Below the pieces are notes generated by a model. That model was given only the letters and a program-made list of their open reading frames with translations, was not told where the DNA came from and did no database searches. The translations under genes and the position numbers were made by a program. DNA of 64,000 nucleotides from Oscillibacter sp. Lineage in GTDB: Bacteria; Bacillota; Clostridia; Oscillospirales; Oscillospiraceae. The stretch spans positions 87,037-151,036 of the forward strand of contig NZ_JAQUVF010000001.1 of NCBI RefSeq assembly GCF_028693505.1, given 5' to 3'. Shown here piece by piece: positions 43,047 through 51,742 of the stretch (the first letter of the stretch is position 1; the number at the start of each line of letters is the position of its first letter).

Positions 43047-43829
43047 TCAGAAGGCGATGGTGATACCGCCGTCCACGGCGATGGTCTGGCCGGTGACAAA
43101 AGAGGTGGCGTCGGAGGCCAAAAACAGCGCGGCGGAGGCAATTTCGCAGGGCTTGCCCAGACGGCCCATGGGGATGTGCGCCTCAAAATACTTCCGGGTG
43201 TCGGGACTGGCCTCCATCAGGCCTTCAATCAGCTTGGTGGCTGTCTGGCCGGGAGCGATGGCGTTTACGCGGATGCCGCGCTGGGCCCATTCCACAGCCA
43301 TGACCTTGGTCATGGAGGACACGCCGCCCTTGGCGGCGGCATAGTTGGAGTTGCCGGTGGTGTTGCCCACGATGCCGATAATGGAGGACATGTTGATGAT
43401 GGAGCCGCCCTTGTGGGCCAGCATGTAACGGCCCGCCTCCCGGTCGCACAGGAACACGCCCTTGAGGTCGATGTCGATGACCCGGCTCCACTGCTCCAGC
43501 GTCATCTCTTCGGCGGGAGCGCGAACGCTGACGCCGGCGTTGGCCACCACGATCTCCAGACCGCCCATTTTCTCCGCGCAGTCGTTGATGGCCTTGGCGA
43601 CCTGCTCCTCCTTGGAGACGTCACAGACGACGGAAAAGGCCTTGCCGCCCTGGGCGCGCAGCTCCTCCGCGGTTTTCTCCACAGCCTCGGCATTGATGTC
43701 CGCAACGGTGACTACGGCGCCTGCGGCGCAAAAGGCTTCCGCGATGCTCAGACCCAGACCCTGCGCGCCTCCGGTGACCAGAGCGTGCTTGCCCTCCAGA
43801 GAAAAGAGATTGTTGTAATCCTGAATCAT
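43047..43829 (-). CDS. Short-chain dehydrogenase (sugar/polyol type)
   Basis: 260 residues. TGGAQGLG cofactor motif at residues 17-24 (after EGKHALV), NAG at about 96, Ser in NMSSIIGIVGN, and Tyr-Lys in YAAAKGGVSSMTK. A following ADIN after strand 2 has an acidic residue, favouring NAD(H). Resembles gluconate 5-dehydrogenase and sorbitol-type SDRs. AAAGGAG is 9 bases before the ATG at 43829. Same strand as the transaldolase and a second SDR upstream, but a terminator lies between. Confidence 0.87.
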   Translation of the reverse strand: MIQDYNNLFSLEGKHALVTGGAQGLGLSIAEAFCAAGAVVTVADINAEAVEKTAEELRAQGGKAFSVVCDVSKEEQVAKAINDCAEKMGGLEIVVANAGVSVRAPAEEMTLEQWSRVIDIDLKGVFLCDREAGRYMLAHKGGSIINMSSIIGIVGNTTGNSNYAAAKGGVSSMTKVMAVEWAQRGIRVNAIAPGQTATKLIEGLMEASPDTRKYFEAHIPMGRLGKPCEIASAALFLASDATSFVTGQTIAVDGGITIAF

Positions 43830-43990
43830 GATAACGGCTCCTTTATTACTCAAATTTAGGGAATGCAATAAAATCCTGCTGCCCCTCCGTTTCGGGGATT
43901 CTTTCCTTTGCCATCATAGCAGAGGGGGAAACAGCCGTCCACACCGGGCAAAAGAAAAGATAGAAAATGACAGAAAGTGGTTAAAAAATG

Positions 43991-44040
43991 AAAGCCGACG
44001 CCGCTCGCTGCAGAAAGCACAGGAGCGGCGCCGGCTTTTT
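43991..44040 (-). terminator. Terminator after the transaldolase gene
   Basis: Stem AAAGCCG/CGCCGCTC with GAGCGGCG/CCGGCTTT around a 16-base loop; T-rich on both strands, so it can act in either direction. It separates the SDR-transaldolase pair from the SDR-cupin pair. Confidence 0.75.
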
Positions 44041-44043
44041 TCA

Positions 44044-45096
44044 TCAGATCCAGCGGCCGGTGGTCTTATTGGAGAGATAGGTCTCCAGCGGGGCCCAGCC
44101 GGTTTCCATAAACTGGCTCAGAAGCTTCTGCGTCACGCCGAAGGTAATGAATTCCTGAGGCTTCATGCCGTCCGGCTCGTAGGCGCGGACAAACTCGGGA
44201 ATCCGCATCAGCTGTTCCACAATCTTGGGGTCCATGGGCTCGTTGATTCTTTCCACCTGCTGGGGGTCCTCAGCAAGGATCATGTCCTGAATCCGGGTGT
44301 TGATGGTGTAGAGCAGTCTGCCGCCCGCCATCTCCGTCATGTGATAGGACCCGCGCAGACCGGCGGGCATGATGACGCAGTCGGACTTCATGTCCTCAAG
44401 GATGGCGTATGTCCGCTTTGCAACGGCCAGACCGGCGCGGGTAATGACTTCCTCCGGAAGGCCCAGCTTCATGTCCTGCGCCACGTCCCGCAGATAGTCG
44501 TCCAGACGGCCGACCTGCTGGACAACAATGCACAAAGGAGGCTTGACGCCGTTGGCGATGGCCTTCTTCTTGCCGCGCTCATAGGCCTGCGCCACGGCAA
44601 TGCCCTGGGCCACGGAGACGTTGATGGTGGCGCAGATGGGGATGCCCTCTTCCGCCAGATGCTCAATCACTTCCACGCCCGCAGCGGTGGCGGGCAGCTT
44701 TACAGCAATGTTGGGCGCCCAGGAATGCACCCGGCGGCCCTGCGCCAGCATCCCCTCGGCGTCGCCGGCGCGGGCGGGGTTCAGCTGACCCAGCGCGTAA
44801 CCGTCGGCTCCGTTGGTGGCGTCGTAAATGTGGCGGACCTTGTCGGCGGCGTAAGTGGCCACCAGCTTCAAAAGGGCCTCGGCGTGGGCCTCGGTGGAGG
44901 GGAAATCGTCGCCCAGCGCCAAAACCTTGGGTGTCCAGAGCTCCGGCTCGGAGGTGAAGGAGCGGAAGGTCAGCACGGGGTTCGTGGTGACGCCGGTAGC
45001 GCCGCGCTCAAGCGCCAGCTCGATTTCGGCCGGGTTGCCGGAATCATGCCACCAGCGGGTAGGCGTGCATTGATTGATCCATTCCAGGTAATTCAT
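44044..45096 (-). CDS. Transaldolase-family protein
   Basis: 350 residues, TIM barrel. DSGNPAEIELALERGATGVT (residues 18-37) is the transaldolase N-terminal signature. The Schiff-base lysine is in NIAVKLPATAAG (about residue 132), followed by CATINVSVAQ. Transfers dihydroxyacetone units or cleaves/forms six-carbon sugar phosphates. It is longer than the FSA-type (about 220) and differs from classical TalB in the C-terminal part. Next to SDRs, a cupin and a TIM-barrel isomerase it probably acts in a specific sugar route rather than the pentose phosphate pathway. Confidence 0.83.
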   Translation of the reverse strand: MNYLEWINQCTPTRWWHDSGNPAEIELALERGATGVTTNPVLTFRSFTSEPELWTPKVLALGDDFPSTEAHAEALLKLVATYAADKVRHIYDATNGADGYALGQLNPARAGDAEGMLAQGRRVHSWAPNIAVKLPATAAGVEVIEHLAEEGIPICATINVSVAQGIAVAQAYERGKKKAIANGVKPPLCIVVQQVGRLDDYLRDVAQDMKLGLPEEVITRAGLAVAKRTYAILEDMKSDCVIMPAGLRGSYHMTEMAGGRLLYTINTRIQDMILAEDPQQVERINEPMDPKIVEQLMRIPEFVRAYEPDGMKPQEFITFGVTQKLLSQFMETGWAPLETYLSNKTTGRWI

Positions 45097-45138
45097 AGTG
45101 GTTCCTCACATTCTGATTTAAAGTTATAGAATACGCTG

Positions 45139-45873
45139 TTAGCCCATGTACATGCCGCCGTTGACATCCATTTGCATACCGGTGATCCACTCGGCATCGT
45201 CGGAAGCAAGGAAGCACACCGCAGCGGCCATGTCGGTGGGGTGACCCAGACGGCCCAGAGGGATGCGGGTGAGCAGCCGGGCCATCGCCTCGTCGGAGAA
45301 AGCGGCGGTGATCGGCGTTTCCGTGGTGCCGGGGCAAACGGAGTTGACGTTGATCTTATAAGGGGCCAGCTGGCGGGCAAGACCCATGGTCAGTGCGCCC
45401 ACGGCGCCCTTGGAGGCGGAATACGCCATGCAGGTCTCAAACCCGCCCATGCGCCCGGCAAGAGAGCCGATGTTGATGACGCGGGGGTGCTTGGACTCCT
45501 TCAGATAGGGAAATGCCTGCTGGATCATAAAGAAGGGGCCCTTGGCGTTGATGGCCATGGTGCGGTCAAAATCCTGCTCGGTCACGTCGAACACCCGGGA
45601 CTTGGGAAGAATTCCGGCGTTATTCACCAAAATGTCGATCCCGCCAAGGCGCTCGCCGCACTCTCGCACCGCGCGGCCAATATCCTCGGCACTGCCCACG
45701 TTGCACTTCACGCCGAAACAATCCTTCAGCTCAGCGGCAGCCGCGCAGACCTTCTCTTCGTTGATGTCCAGCATGGCGACCTTGCAGCCTTCCTCATTGA
45801 GGCGCTGAGCAATGGCAAAACCCAGACCCTGCGCCGCACCGGTGACAATGGCGCATCTGTTTTCCAGCTTCAT
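45139..45873 (-). CDS. Short-chain dehydrogenase
   Basis: 244 residues. TGAAQGLG at residues 11-18, LDINEE (acidic residue, NAD preference), NNAG at about 83, Ser in NIGSLAGRMGG, Tyr-Lys in YSASKGAVGAL. Similar in type to the SDR at 43047-43829; the two could run an oxidation-reduction (epimerising) pair on one sugar acid or polyol. GAGAGGA precedes the ATG at 45873. It is the first gene of the minus-strand cluster. Confidence 0.87.
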   Translation of the reverse strand: MKLENRCAIVTGAAQGLGFAIAQRLNEEGCKVAMLDINEEKVCAAAAELKDCFGVKCNVGSAEDIGRAVRECGERLGGIDILVNNAGILPKSRVFDVTEQDFDRTMAINAKGPFFMIQQAFPYLKESKHPRVINIGSLAGRMGGFETCMAYSASKGAVGALTMGLARQLAPYKINVNSVCPGTTETPITAAFSDEAMARLLTRIPLGRLGHPTDMAAAVCFLASDDAEWITGMQMDVNGGMYMG

Positions 45874-46216
45874 AAAACGTATCCTCTCATTCCATAAATT
45901 ATCTAATGTCTGCATTTAAAAAGTCCATACCTTATCAAATATGACAAATGACTTTTTTTGAGAATACGGCAATTTCAGGGGATTGTCAAGAAAACCGGCG
46001 CCTTTTTATGAATGTGACAAATTGCGGCGGGCGGATTTGGTTAGTATTTCATAGTGAAAAAAATCACAAAAAAGCGGTGGCAATGTAAGAGAAGCTGCAC
46101 AAATATTACTTGTACTTTAACGAAGAAACTGATATTGTTAAACATATATAAAAGAGGGACATGAGGCCCCGGCCTCTTTAAATTCGGGGAGTTTAATTTG
46201 GAAAGGGACGATACCA
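45874..46216. promoter_or_regulatory. Divergent control region between SDR and isomerase genes
   Basis: A 343-base AT-rich gap. The plus strand shows TTGTAC, 17 bases, TATTGT (about 46110-46138), a possible promoter of the isomerase gene. Similar words ATATGACAAATGA and ATGTGACAAATTG (about 45939-45951 and 46013-46025) could be operator sites. A short hairpin GAGGCCCCGGCCTC (46161-46174) precedes the isomerase ribosome-binding site. No ORF is evident. Confidence 0.4.
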
Positions 46217-47068
46217 ATGTTTAAGTATGGCGTGGCCTGTTCACTGAGCGACGTGTCCACCACCGCCCCCATCATTTTGCGGGGAAGCATCGAGCAGCTG
46301 TGCGAGCAGGCGAAGGAGATCGGGTACGACGGCCTGGAGATCCAGCTGGCAAATCCCAGACAGTACGACTGGAACCACATCAAAAAGGTCTGCGGCGAGT
46401 ACGGGTTGGAGCTCATCGCCTTCGCCACCGGGCGGGAGCTGGGGGAAAACGGGCTGTGCCTGCTCTCTGACGACGAGAAGGTGCGCCGGGCGTCCGTCGC
46501 GCGGCTGAAGGAGCACATCGACTGCGCCAAAGAGGCCGGGTGTCAGGTGATCGTTGGCTCCATGCGCAAGCACATTCCGGACCAGAGTCAGCGGGAAAAG
46601 TACTGGAATTATCACCGGGACGCGGTTTTGGAGCTGGCGGACTACGCAAAAGACGCCGGTGTGCGCATCTGGATCGAAAATATTTTGAGCTATATCAGCA
46701 ACTTCCTCAACACCATGCGCGAGGTGCAGGACTTCGTGGTGGAGCTGGGGAAGGACAACGTGGGCGTGCATCTGGATACATACAGCATGAACATGGAGGA
46801 CAACGATATTGCGGGGTGCTACCGCTACTGCGCGAAGAATCTGGAATACGTCCACTTCTCCGACACGGCCCGGCTGTATCCCGGTGGGGGCAGCGTGGAT
46901 TTCAAGGCCCATGTGCGCGCCTTGAAGGAGATCGGTTACACGGGCTTCATCACCACCGAGTGCGTGCCCTTGCCCACGGCCTACGACTGCGCCAAAAACG
47001 GGTTTGAGTACATGAAGGCCATGGAGAAGATTGTCGACATCGAACTGGGCGCTTCCCGGTTCCAATAA
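46217..47068 (+). CDS. Sugar phosphate isomerase/epimerase-like TIM-barrel protein
   Basis: 283 residues, AP-endonuclease-2/xylose-isomerase-like barrel. Conserved acidic and histidine metal ligands are seen in YDGLEIQLANP (about 38-48), RIWIENILSY (Glu near 155), GVHLDTYSMN (about 178), YVHFSDTARLYPGGGSVDF (about 213) and FITTECVP (about 245). Members isomerise or epimerise keto-sugars and inositol derivatives. Divergent from the SDR/transaldolase cluster and upstream of a TRAP transporter, suggesting one catabolic regulon. Confidence 0.85.
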   Translation: MFKYGVACSLSDVSTTAPIILRGSIEQLCEQAKEIGYDGLEIQLANPRQYDWNHIKKVCGEYGLELIAFATGRELGENGLCLLSDDEKVRRASVARLKEHIDCAKEAGCQVIVGSMRKHIPDQSQREKYWNYHRDAVLELADYAKDAGVRIWIENILSYISNFLNTMREVQDFVVELGKDNVGVHLDTYSMNMEDNDIAGCYRYCAKNLEYVHFSDTARLYPGGGSVDFKAHVRALKEIGYTGFITTECVPLPTAYDCAKNGFEYMKAMEKIVDIELGASRFQ

Positions 47069-47370
47069 GCACGAATTTCCAAAAGAATGCACAAAGTTTA
47101 TATTTTAACAAGGATAGGACAAATTTGACAGGAAATGCTTGTGCTTTTGTACAAAATGGGACTTCACTGGCTGTAAAACGTTCCAAAAATTTTTCATGTA
47201 TCCTGCTTTGCCTTGAAAGATTTTTAAAGATGTGGTATTTTAGTATCGCTCCAATTCTGGGCGGGCTTTGTTTGTGGAGGAGTCCGCGTTCGGAAGAAGG
47301 GCACCTTTTGCCTTGCAGCGGGGTTTCCCCGCAAGGGCATTTTATTCTGTGAAAGAAAAAAGGAGAAAGA
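47069..47370 (+). promoter_or_regulatory. Upstream region of the TRAP transporter genes
   Basis: A 302-base gap without a convincing ORF. TTGACA (about 47117) with a TTTTGTACAAAA palindrome 17 bases on, and TTGAAA, 17 bases, TATTTT (about 47213-47241) are possible promoters. A hairpin GCGGGG-TTT-CCCCGC (about 47319-47333) lies before the AAAGGAG ribosome-binding site. Confidence 0.4.
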
Positions 47371-48438
47371 ATGATGAAGAAGTTTTTATCCCTGGTTCTC
47401 GTCCTGGGCCTCAGCGCCACCTTGCTGGCCGGCTGCGGTTCTAAGAAGGAAGAGGCTCCCGCGGCCAACCCCAGCGCTCCCGCAGCCGATGCCGCCACTT
47501 CCGAAGAGTATGACAAGCTGAATATCATTGCTGCCCACGGTGCTTCCGAGGCCACTTCCGAGCATGCCAGCTTTGTGAAGTTCAAGGAGCTGCTCGAAGA
47601 GCGTTCCGGCGGCGCCGTGACCGTGGACCTGTATCCCAACCAGCAGCTGGGCGGCGACCGTGAGTACACCGAGGCCGCGACCCAGGGCAACGTGACCATG
47701 GGCGGCCCCTCTACCGCCAACATCGCTCCCTTTGTTCCCGCTCTGAACGCGTTCGAGACGCCCTTCATGTTCTCCGACCGTGAGACCGTGTACACGGCGC
47801 TGGACAGCGATGCCGGCAAGGCACTGCTGGATTCTCTGGAGAGCGCCGGCCTGAAGGGTCTGGGCTATTTTGAGAATGGCTTCCGTCAGTTGACCTGCAA
47901 CAAGGACATCAACTCTCTGGCTGACCTGAAGGGCCTGAAGATCCGTACCATGGAGAACGAGATCCATCTGGCGATTTGGACCGCTCTGGGCGCCAACCCC
48001 GGCCCCTTGGCTTTCGGCGAGCTGTACACTGCTTTGCAGCAGAAGGCTTTCGATGCCCAGGAGAACCCCGCTGAGCTGATCTACAACACCAAGTTCTATG
48101 AGGTGCAGAACCACGTCTATCTGACCAACCATATCTACACCCCCTACATCGTTTACATCAACAAGGCTGTGTGGGATGGTCTGAACGCCAACACCCAGGA
48201 GCTGATCCAGAGCTGCATGGACGAGGCTGTCCAGTATTGCCGCCAGATCTGCACCGAGAACGAGCAGAAGGCATTTGACGCTGTCAACGCTTCCGGCAAG
48301 AGCAAGACCTATGAAGTCAGCCCCGAGCTGCATGACGAAATGGTCGCGGCCTGCAAGGACGTGTATAACATGGTCATCGAGAAGGCCGGCGGCACCTATG
48401 CCGAGGACCTGTGGGCTGCCGCAAACTTCCAGCCGTAA
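47371..48438 (+). CDS. dctP: TRAP transporter substrate-binding lipoprotein, copy 1
   Basis: 355 residues, TRAP solute receptor (DctP family). Lipoprotein signal with lipobox LLAGC (Cys21), then an Ala/Pro-rich linker. TRAP-specific features: VDLYPNQQLGGDRE (about 88), GLKIRTMENEIHLAIWTALG (the conserved Arg that binds a substrate carboxylate, about 190-209) and YTALQQKAFDAQENP. It binds an organic or sugar acid outside the membrane. A close paralogue follows 127 bases downstream; the membrane genes lie after that. Confidence 0.93.
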   Translation: MMKKFLSLVLVLGLSATLLAGCGSKKEEAPAANPSAPAADAATSEEYDKLNIIAAHGASEATSEHASFVKFKELLEERSGGAVTVDLYPNQQLGGDREYTEAATQGNVTMGGPSTANIAPFVPALNAFETPFMFSDRETVYTALDSDAGKALLDSLESAGLKGLGYFENGFRQLTCNKDINSLADLKGLKIRTMENEIHLAIWTALGANPGPLAFGELYTALQQKAFDAQENPAELIYNTKFYEVQNHVYLTNHIYTPYIVYINKAVWDGLNANTQELIQSCMDEAVQYCRQICTENEQKAFDAVNASGKSKTYEVSPELHDEMVAACKDVYNMVIEKAGGTYAEDLWAAANFQP

Positions 48439-48565
48439 GCTTTTTCCACAATGCCTGACACGGTGTGAGGCAATGTTACAACGAGACTCCATTTGAATCG
48501 TAACAGAAATTGACGGCGTGTGCAGGCAAAAGAAATGTTGAGTGATGAACGATGGAGGAAAAAAG

Positions 48566-49636
48566 ATGAAGAAGTTTCTGTCCTTGCTCCTGGTTTTGGG
48601 GCTGAGTGCCACACTGCTTGCCGGCTGCGGCGGTTCCAAAAAGGAAGAAGCGCCCAGCGAAAAGCCTTCTACCGAGACATCGCAGGCGGACGGCTACGAC
48701 ACTGTGAACATCATTGCGGCGCATGGTGCAACCGAGACCACATCCATGCACCAGTCTTGGCTGAAGTTTGAGGAACTGGTCGAAGAGCGTTCCGGCGGCG
48801 CCGTGACCGTGGACCTGTACCCCAACCAGCAGCTGGGCGGTGACCGTGAGTTCACAGAGGCCTCTACACAGGGCAACGTCACCATGGGCAGCCCCTCTCC
48901 CGCGGCGGTTGCTGCGCTGATGCCCTCCCTCAATGCGTTTGAAACACCGTTTTTGTTCTCCGACTACGAAACCGCGTATAAGGCGATGGATAGCGATGCC
49001 GGTAAGGCGCTGCTGGATTCCATGAGCTCTGCCGGTTTGCAGGGTCTGGGTTATTACGAAAACGGCTTCCGGAACCTCACCTGCAACAAAGAGGTCAATA
49101 CGCTGGCCGATCTGAAGGGCATGAAGATCCGCACGATGGAAAATGAAGTCCATCTGGCGATCTGGACGGCGCTGGGCGCCAACCCCTCCCCTCTGGCCTT
49201 TGGCGAATTGTATACCGCGCTGCAGCAGAAGGCTTTCGACGCACAGGAGAATCCTCTCGAGCAGATTTACAACAATAAGCTCCATGAGGTGCAAAGCCAT
49301 GTTTATCTGACCCAGCACGTTTACACCCCCTACATCATCTTCATCAACAAGGCGGTGTGGGACGGTCTGAACGCCAAAACCCAGGAACTGATTCAATCTT
49401 GTGTGGATGAGTCTGTTGCCTATAACCGCGAGCTGTGCGCTGTGAACAATCAGAAGTGCATTGAGGGCATCAACAATTCCGGCAAGAGCAAGGTTTACGA
49501 GGTGAACGAGGCGCTGCACGGCGAAATGGTTCAGGCCTGTACCGATGCCGGGATCTATGATCTGGTCATCGAGAAGGCTGGCGGAACCTACGCACAGGAT
49601 TTCTGGGCAGCTGCCGGCTTCAACTATCAGAAGTAA
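48566..49636 (+). CDS. dctP: TRAP transporter substrate-binding lipoprotein, copy 2
   Basis: 356 residues, a tandem paralogue of the preceding gene: long shared blocks such as SGGAVTVDLYPNQQLGGDRE and ALQQKAFDAQENP, and the same lipobox LLAGC. The carboxylate-binding Arg lies in GMKIRTMENEVHLAIWTALG. Differences cluster in the linker after the lipid anchor and in patches that could line the binding cleft (HVYLTQHVYTPYI and the SPSPAAVAALMPS segment). GGAGGA is 8 bases before the ATG at 48566. It may widen the substrate range of the one DctQM pair. Confidence 0.93.
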   Translation: MKKFLSLLLVLGLSATLLAGCGGSKKEEAPSEKPSTETSQADGYDTVNIIAAHGATETTSMHQSWLKFEELVEERSGGAVTVDLYPNQQLGGDREFTEASTQGNVTMGSPSPAAVAALMPSLNAFETPFLFSDYETAYKAMDSDAGKALLDSMSSAGLQGLGYYENGFRNLTCNKEVNTLADLKGMKIRTMENEVHLAIWTALGANPSPLAFGELYTALQQKAFDAQENPLEQIYNNKLHEVQSHVYLTQHVYTPYIIFINKAVWDGLNAKTQELIQSCVDESVAYNRELCAVNNQKCIEGINNSGKSKVYEVNEALHGEMVQACTDAGIYDLVIEKAGGTYAQDFWAAAGFNYQK

Positions 49637-49670
49637 GCGATTCGCAACAAACAATGATCGTATCCCACTG

Positions 49671-49700
49671 GGAAGAGACTGCCATCATGGCAGTCTCTTC
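49671..49700 (+). terminator. Hairpin between the binding-protein and membrane genes
   Basis: A 13-bp stem GGAAGAGACTGCC, loop ATCAT, complement; no T-run follows. Probably a partial terminator or mRNA-stabilising hairpin that lets the binding proteins be made in excess of the membrane subunits. Confidence 0.6.
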
Positions 49701-49777
49701 CGGGTAGTAAGGCATTGTTAAAAAACTGTTAAAATGAGCAAGTGTATCATTATAGAGAAAGGTGGTCAGTGAAGGGA

Positions 49778-50278
49778 ATGAAAGTCATTCGTTTTTTAGA
49801 TGAGAATATTGAGAAAATGATTTGCGTCCTCTGCTTGGCAACAATGAGTGTCCTGATCGTTGTGCAGGTCTTTTTCCGCTATGTTTTGAACAACTCCCTC
49901 TCTTGGTCTGAGGAAATGGCCCGTTATCTGTTCATTTGGATGATTTATATCGGCATCAGCTACGGCGTTAAGATGGATAAGCACATCTGCGTGGATGCTG
50001 TTTACGCCATCATGCCCAAAAAGGCACAGCATCCTTATGCCATCGTGGCCTATGGGTTGTTCCTGGTTTTCGCCATTGCAATTGTCTACTATGGCGACCT
50101 TGTGGTGGGTATGCAAATCACCAGCGGCCAGGTTTCCCCCGCCATGGGCATTCCCATGCAGTATGTGTACGCGGCGCCAGTTGTGGGCATGATTCTTACC
50201 ACGATTCGCCTGATCCAGAGCATCGGCGGCGAGGTAAAAGCCATGAAGTCCGGCGATCTGGAAGAGAAAGGGGAGTAA
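49778..50278 (+). CDS. dctQ: TRAP transporter small membrane subunit
   Basis: 166 residues, four membrane helices, with the family motif WSEEMARYLFIWMIYIGISY near residues 44-63. It links the binding protein to the large permease. ATG 49778 is used here; a GTG at 49769 with AAAGGTGG upstream is an alternative. Six bases before the large subunit gene. Confidence 0.92.
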   Translation: MKVIRFLDENIEKMICVLCLATMSVLIVVQVFFRYVLNNSLSWSEEMARYLFIWMIYIGISYGVKMDKHICVDAVYAIMPKKAQHPYAIVAYGLFLVFAIAIVYYGDLVVGMQITSGQVSPAMGIPMQYVYAAPVVGMILTTIRLIQSIGGEVKAMKSGDLEEKGE

Positions 50279-50284
50279 GAAATT

Positions 50285-51568
50285 ATGGAAGTAGCAATTT
50301 TATTTGGCACCTTTGCCCTTTTCCTGATTCTTCGGGTCCCCATCGGTATCTCCCTGGGTATGTCCAGCCTTGTCTCCATTCTGAGCAGCGGCGTGGTGCA
50401 GCCCACCTATCTGGCCCAGGGCCTTGTTACCGGCGCTGACTCCTTCCCCCTGATGGCTGTGCCGTTCTTCGTGCTGGCAGGCGAGTTGATGGCTACCGGC
50501 GGCATTTCCCGCCGTCTGCTGAACATTGCCGATGCCTTCCTTGGCCGTAAGTATGGCGGTCTGGCACTGGTGACGGTGGTGGCGTGCATGTTCTTCGCCG
50601 CCATTTCCGGTTCCGGCCCGGCTACCGTGGCTGCTATCGGCGGTTTGACGATCCCCAGCATGCTTAAGCAGGGCTATGATAAGCCTTTCGCCGGCGCGAT
50701 TACCGCGGCTGCCGGTTCTATCGGCGTCATCATTCCCCCCTCCATCCCCATGGTCATGTACTCCGTGGCCACCGGCGCTTCCGTTGGCGCCATGTTCCTG
50801 GGCGGCTTCCTCCCCGGCATTCTGATCGGTATTTCTCTGTGCATTTACAGCAGCTGGTACTCCAAGAAGCACGGCTATATCAATCACGAGGCCGCTCCCT
50901 TCTCCTGGGCGAATGTCGCTTACGTCTTTAAGGATGGCATCTGGGCGCTGCTGGTGCCTGTAATCATCCTGGGCGGTATCTACGGCGGTATCTTTACCCC
51001 CACCGAAGCCGCTGCCGTGGCTGTGGCTTACGGTCTGGTGGTTGGCCTGTTCGTCTATCGCGACCTGAAGCTGAAAGATCTCTATCGTATTTTCGGCAAC
51101 GCCGCGCTGACCACCGCCACCATCATGATCATTCTGGGCACGGCGACCACCTTCGGCCGTATCCTGACGCTGCAGAGAGTCCCGACCCTGATTGCCAACT
51201 TCTTCAGCTCTGTGACTGACAGCCGCATCGTGCTGCTCATGCTGATCAACATCCTGCTGCTGATTGTTGGCTGCTTCATGGAGACCAACGCGGCAATCAT
51301 CATTCTGGCCCCCATCTTCCTGCCCGTCGTGCAGGCAATGGGTGTGGATCCCATTCAGTTCGGCATCATCATGGTTGTCAACCTGGCCATCGGCTTCGTG
51401 ACGCCTCCTCTGGGCGTCAACCTGTTCGTGGCCTGCAACGTTGCCAATGCAAAGCTGGAACAGATCTGCAAGGGCATTCTGCCTATCCTGGGCGTGATGA
51501 TCCTAGACCTGATTCTGATTACTTATTGGGAGCCTCTGGCGATGTTCCTGCCCGGCTTGTATAGCTGA
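50285..51568 (+). CDS. dctM: TRAP transporter large permease subunit
   Basis: 427 residues, about 12 helices, DctM family. Conserved FVLAGELMATGGISRRLL (about 61-78), SGSGPATVAAIGG (about 104-116), PPSIPMVMYSVATGAS and a C-terminal TPPLGVNLFVACNVA. Uses the Na+ gradient to import the acid delivered by the binding proteins. The gene is followed by a strong terminator. Confidence 0.95.
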   Translation: MEVAILFGTFALFLILRVPIGISLGMSSLVSILSSGVVQPTYLAQGLVTGADSFPLMAVPFFVLAGELMATGGISRRLLNIADAFLGRKYGGLALVTVVACMFFAAISGSGPATVAAIGGLTIPSMLKQGYDKPFAGAITAAAGSIGVIIPPSIPMVMYSVATGASVGAMFLGGFLPGILIGISLCIYSSWYSKKHGYINHEAAPFSWANVAYVFKDGIWALLVPVIILGGIYGGIFTPTEAAAVAVAYGLVVGLFVYRDLKLKDLYRIFGNAALTTATIMIILGTATTFGRILTLQRVPTLIANFFSSVTDSRIVLLMLINILLLIVGCFMETNAAIIILAPIFLPVVQAMGVDPIQFGIIMVVNLAIGFVTPPLGVNLFVACNVANAKLEQICKGILPILGVMILDLILITYWEPLAMFLPGLYS

Positions 51569-51588
51569 TTTTATTACAAGATAGGCAT

Positions 51589-51624
51589 AAAACCGGCCCG
51601 GAAAATTTCCGGGCCGGTTTTTTT
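51589..51624 (+). terminator. Terminator of the TRAP operon
   Basis: A 16-bp stem AAAACCGGCCCGGAAA with its complement, ending in TTTTTTT. Confidence 0.92.
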
Positions 51625-51680
51625 GCGGAATAGGACGGATGCTGCAAGCCTGCTGCGCTCCGGCGCTGTCAAAATACAGG

Positions 51681-51714
51681 AAAAGGCCGTGGAAGAAAAC
51701 TTCCGCGGCCTTTT
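51681..51714 (-). terminator. Terminator of the FAD-oxidase/ETF operon
   Basis: A 15-bp stem AAAAGGCCGTGGAAG, loop AAAA, complement ending in TTTT (one mismatch-tolerant pair); 29 bases after the stop of the regulator gene. Confidence 0.8.
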
Positions 51715-51742
51715 CCAATAAGGGGGAGAGAGTTGGTTTCAC

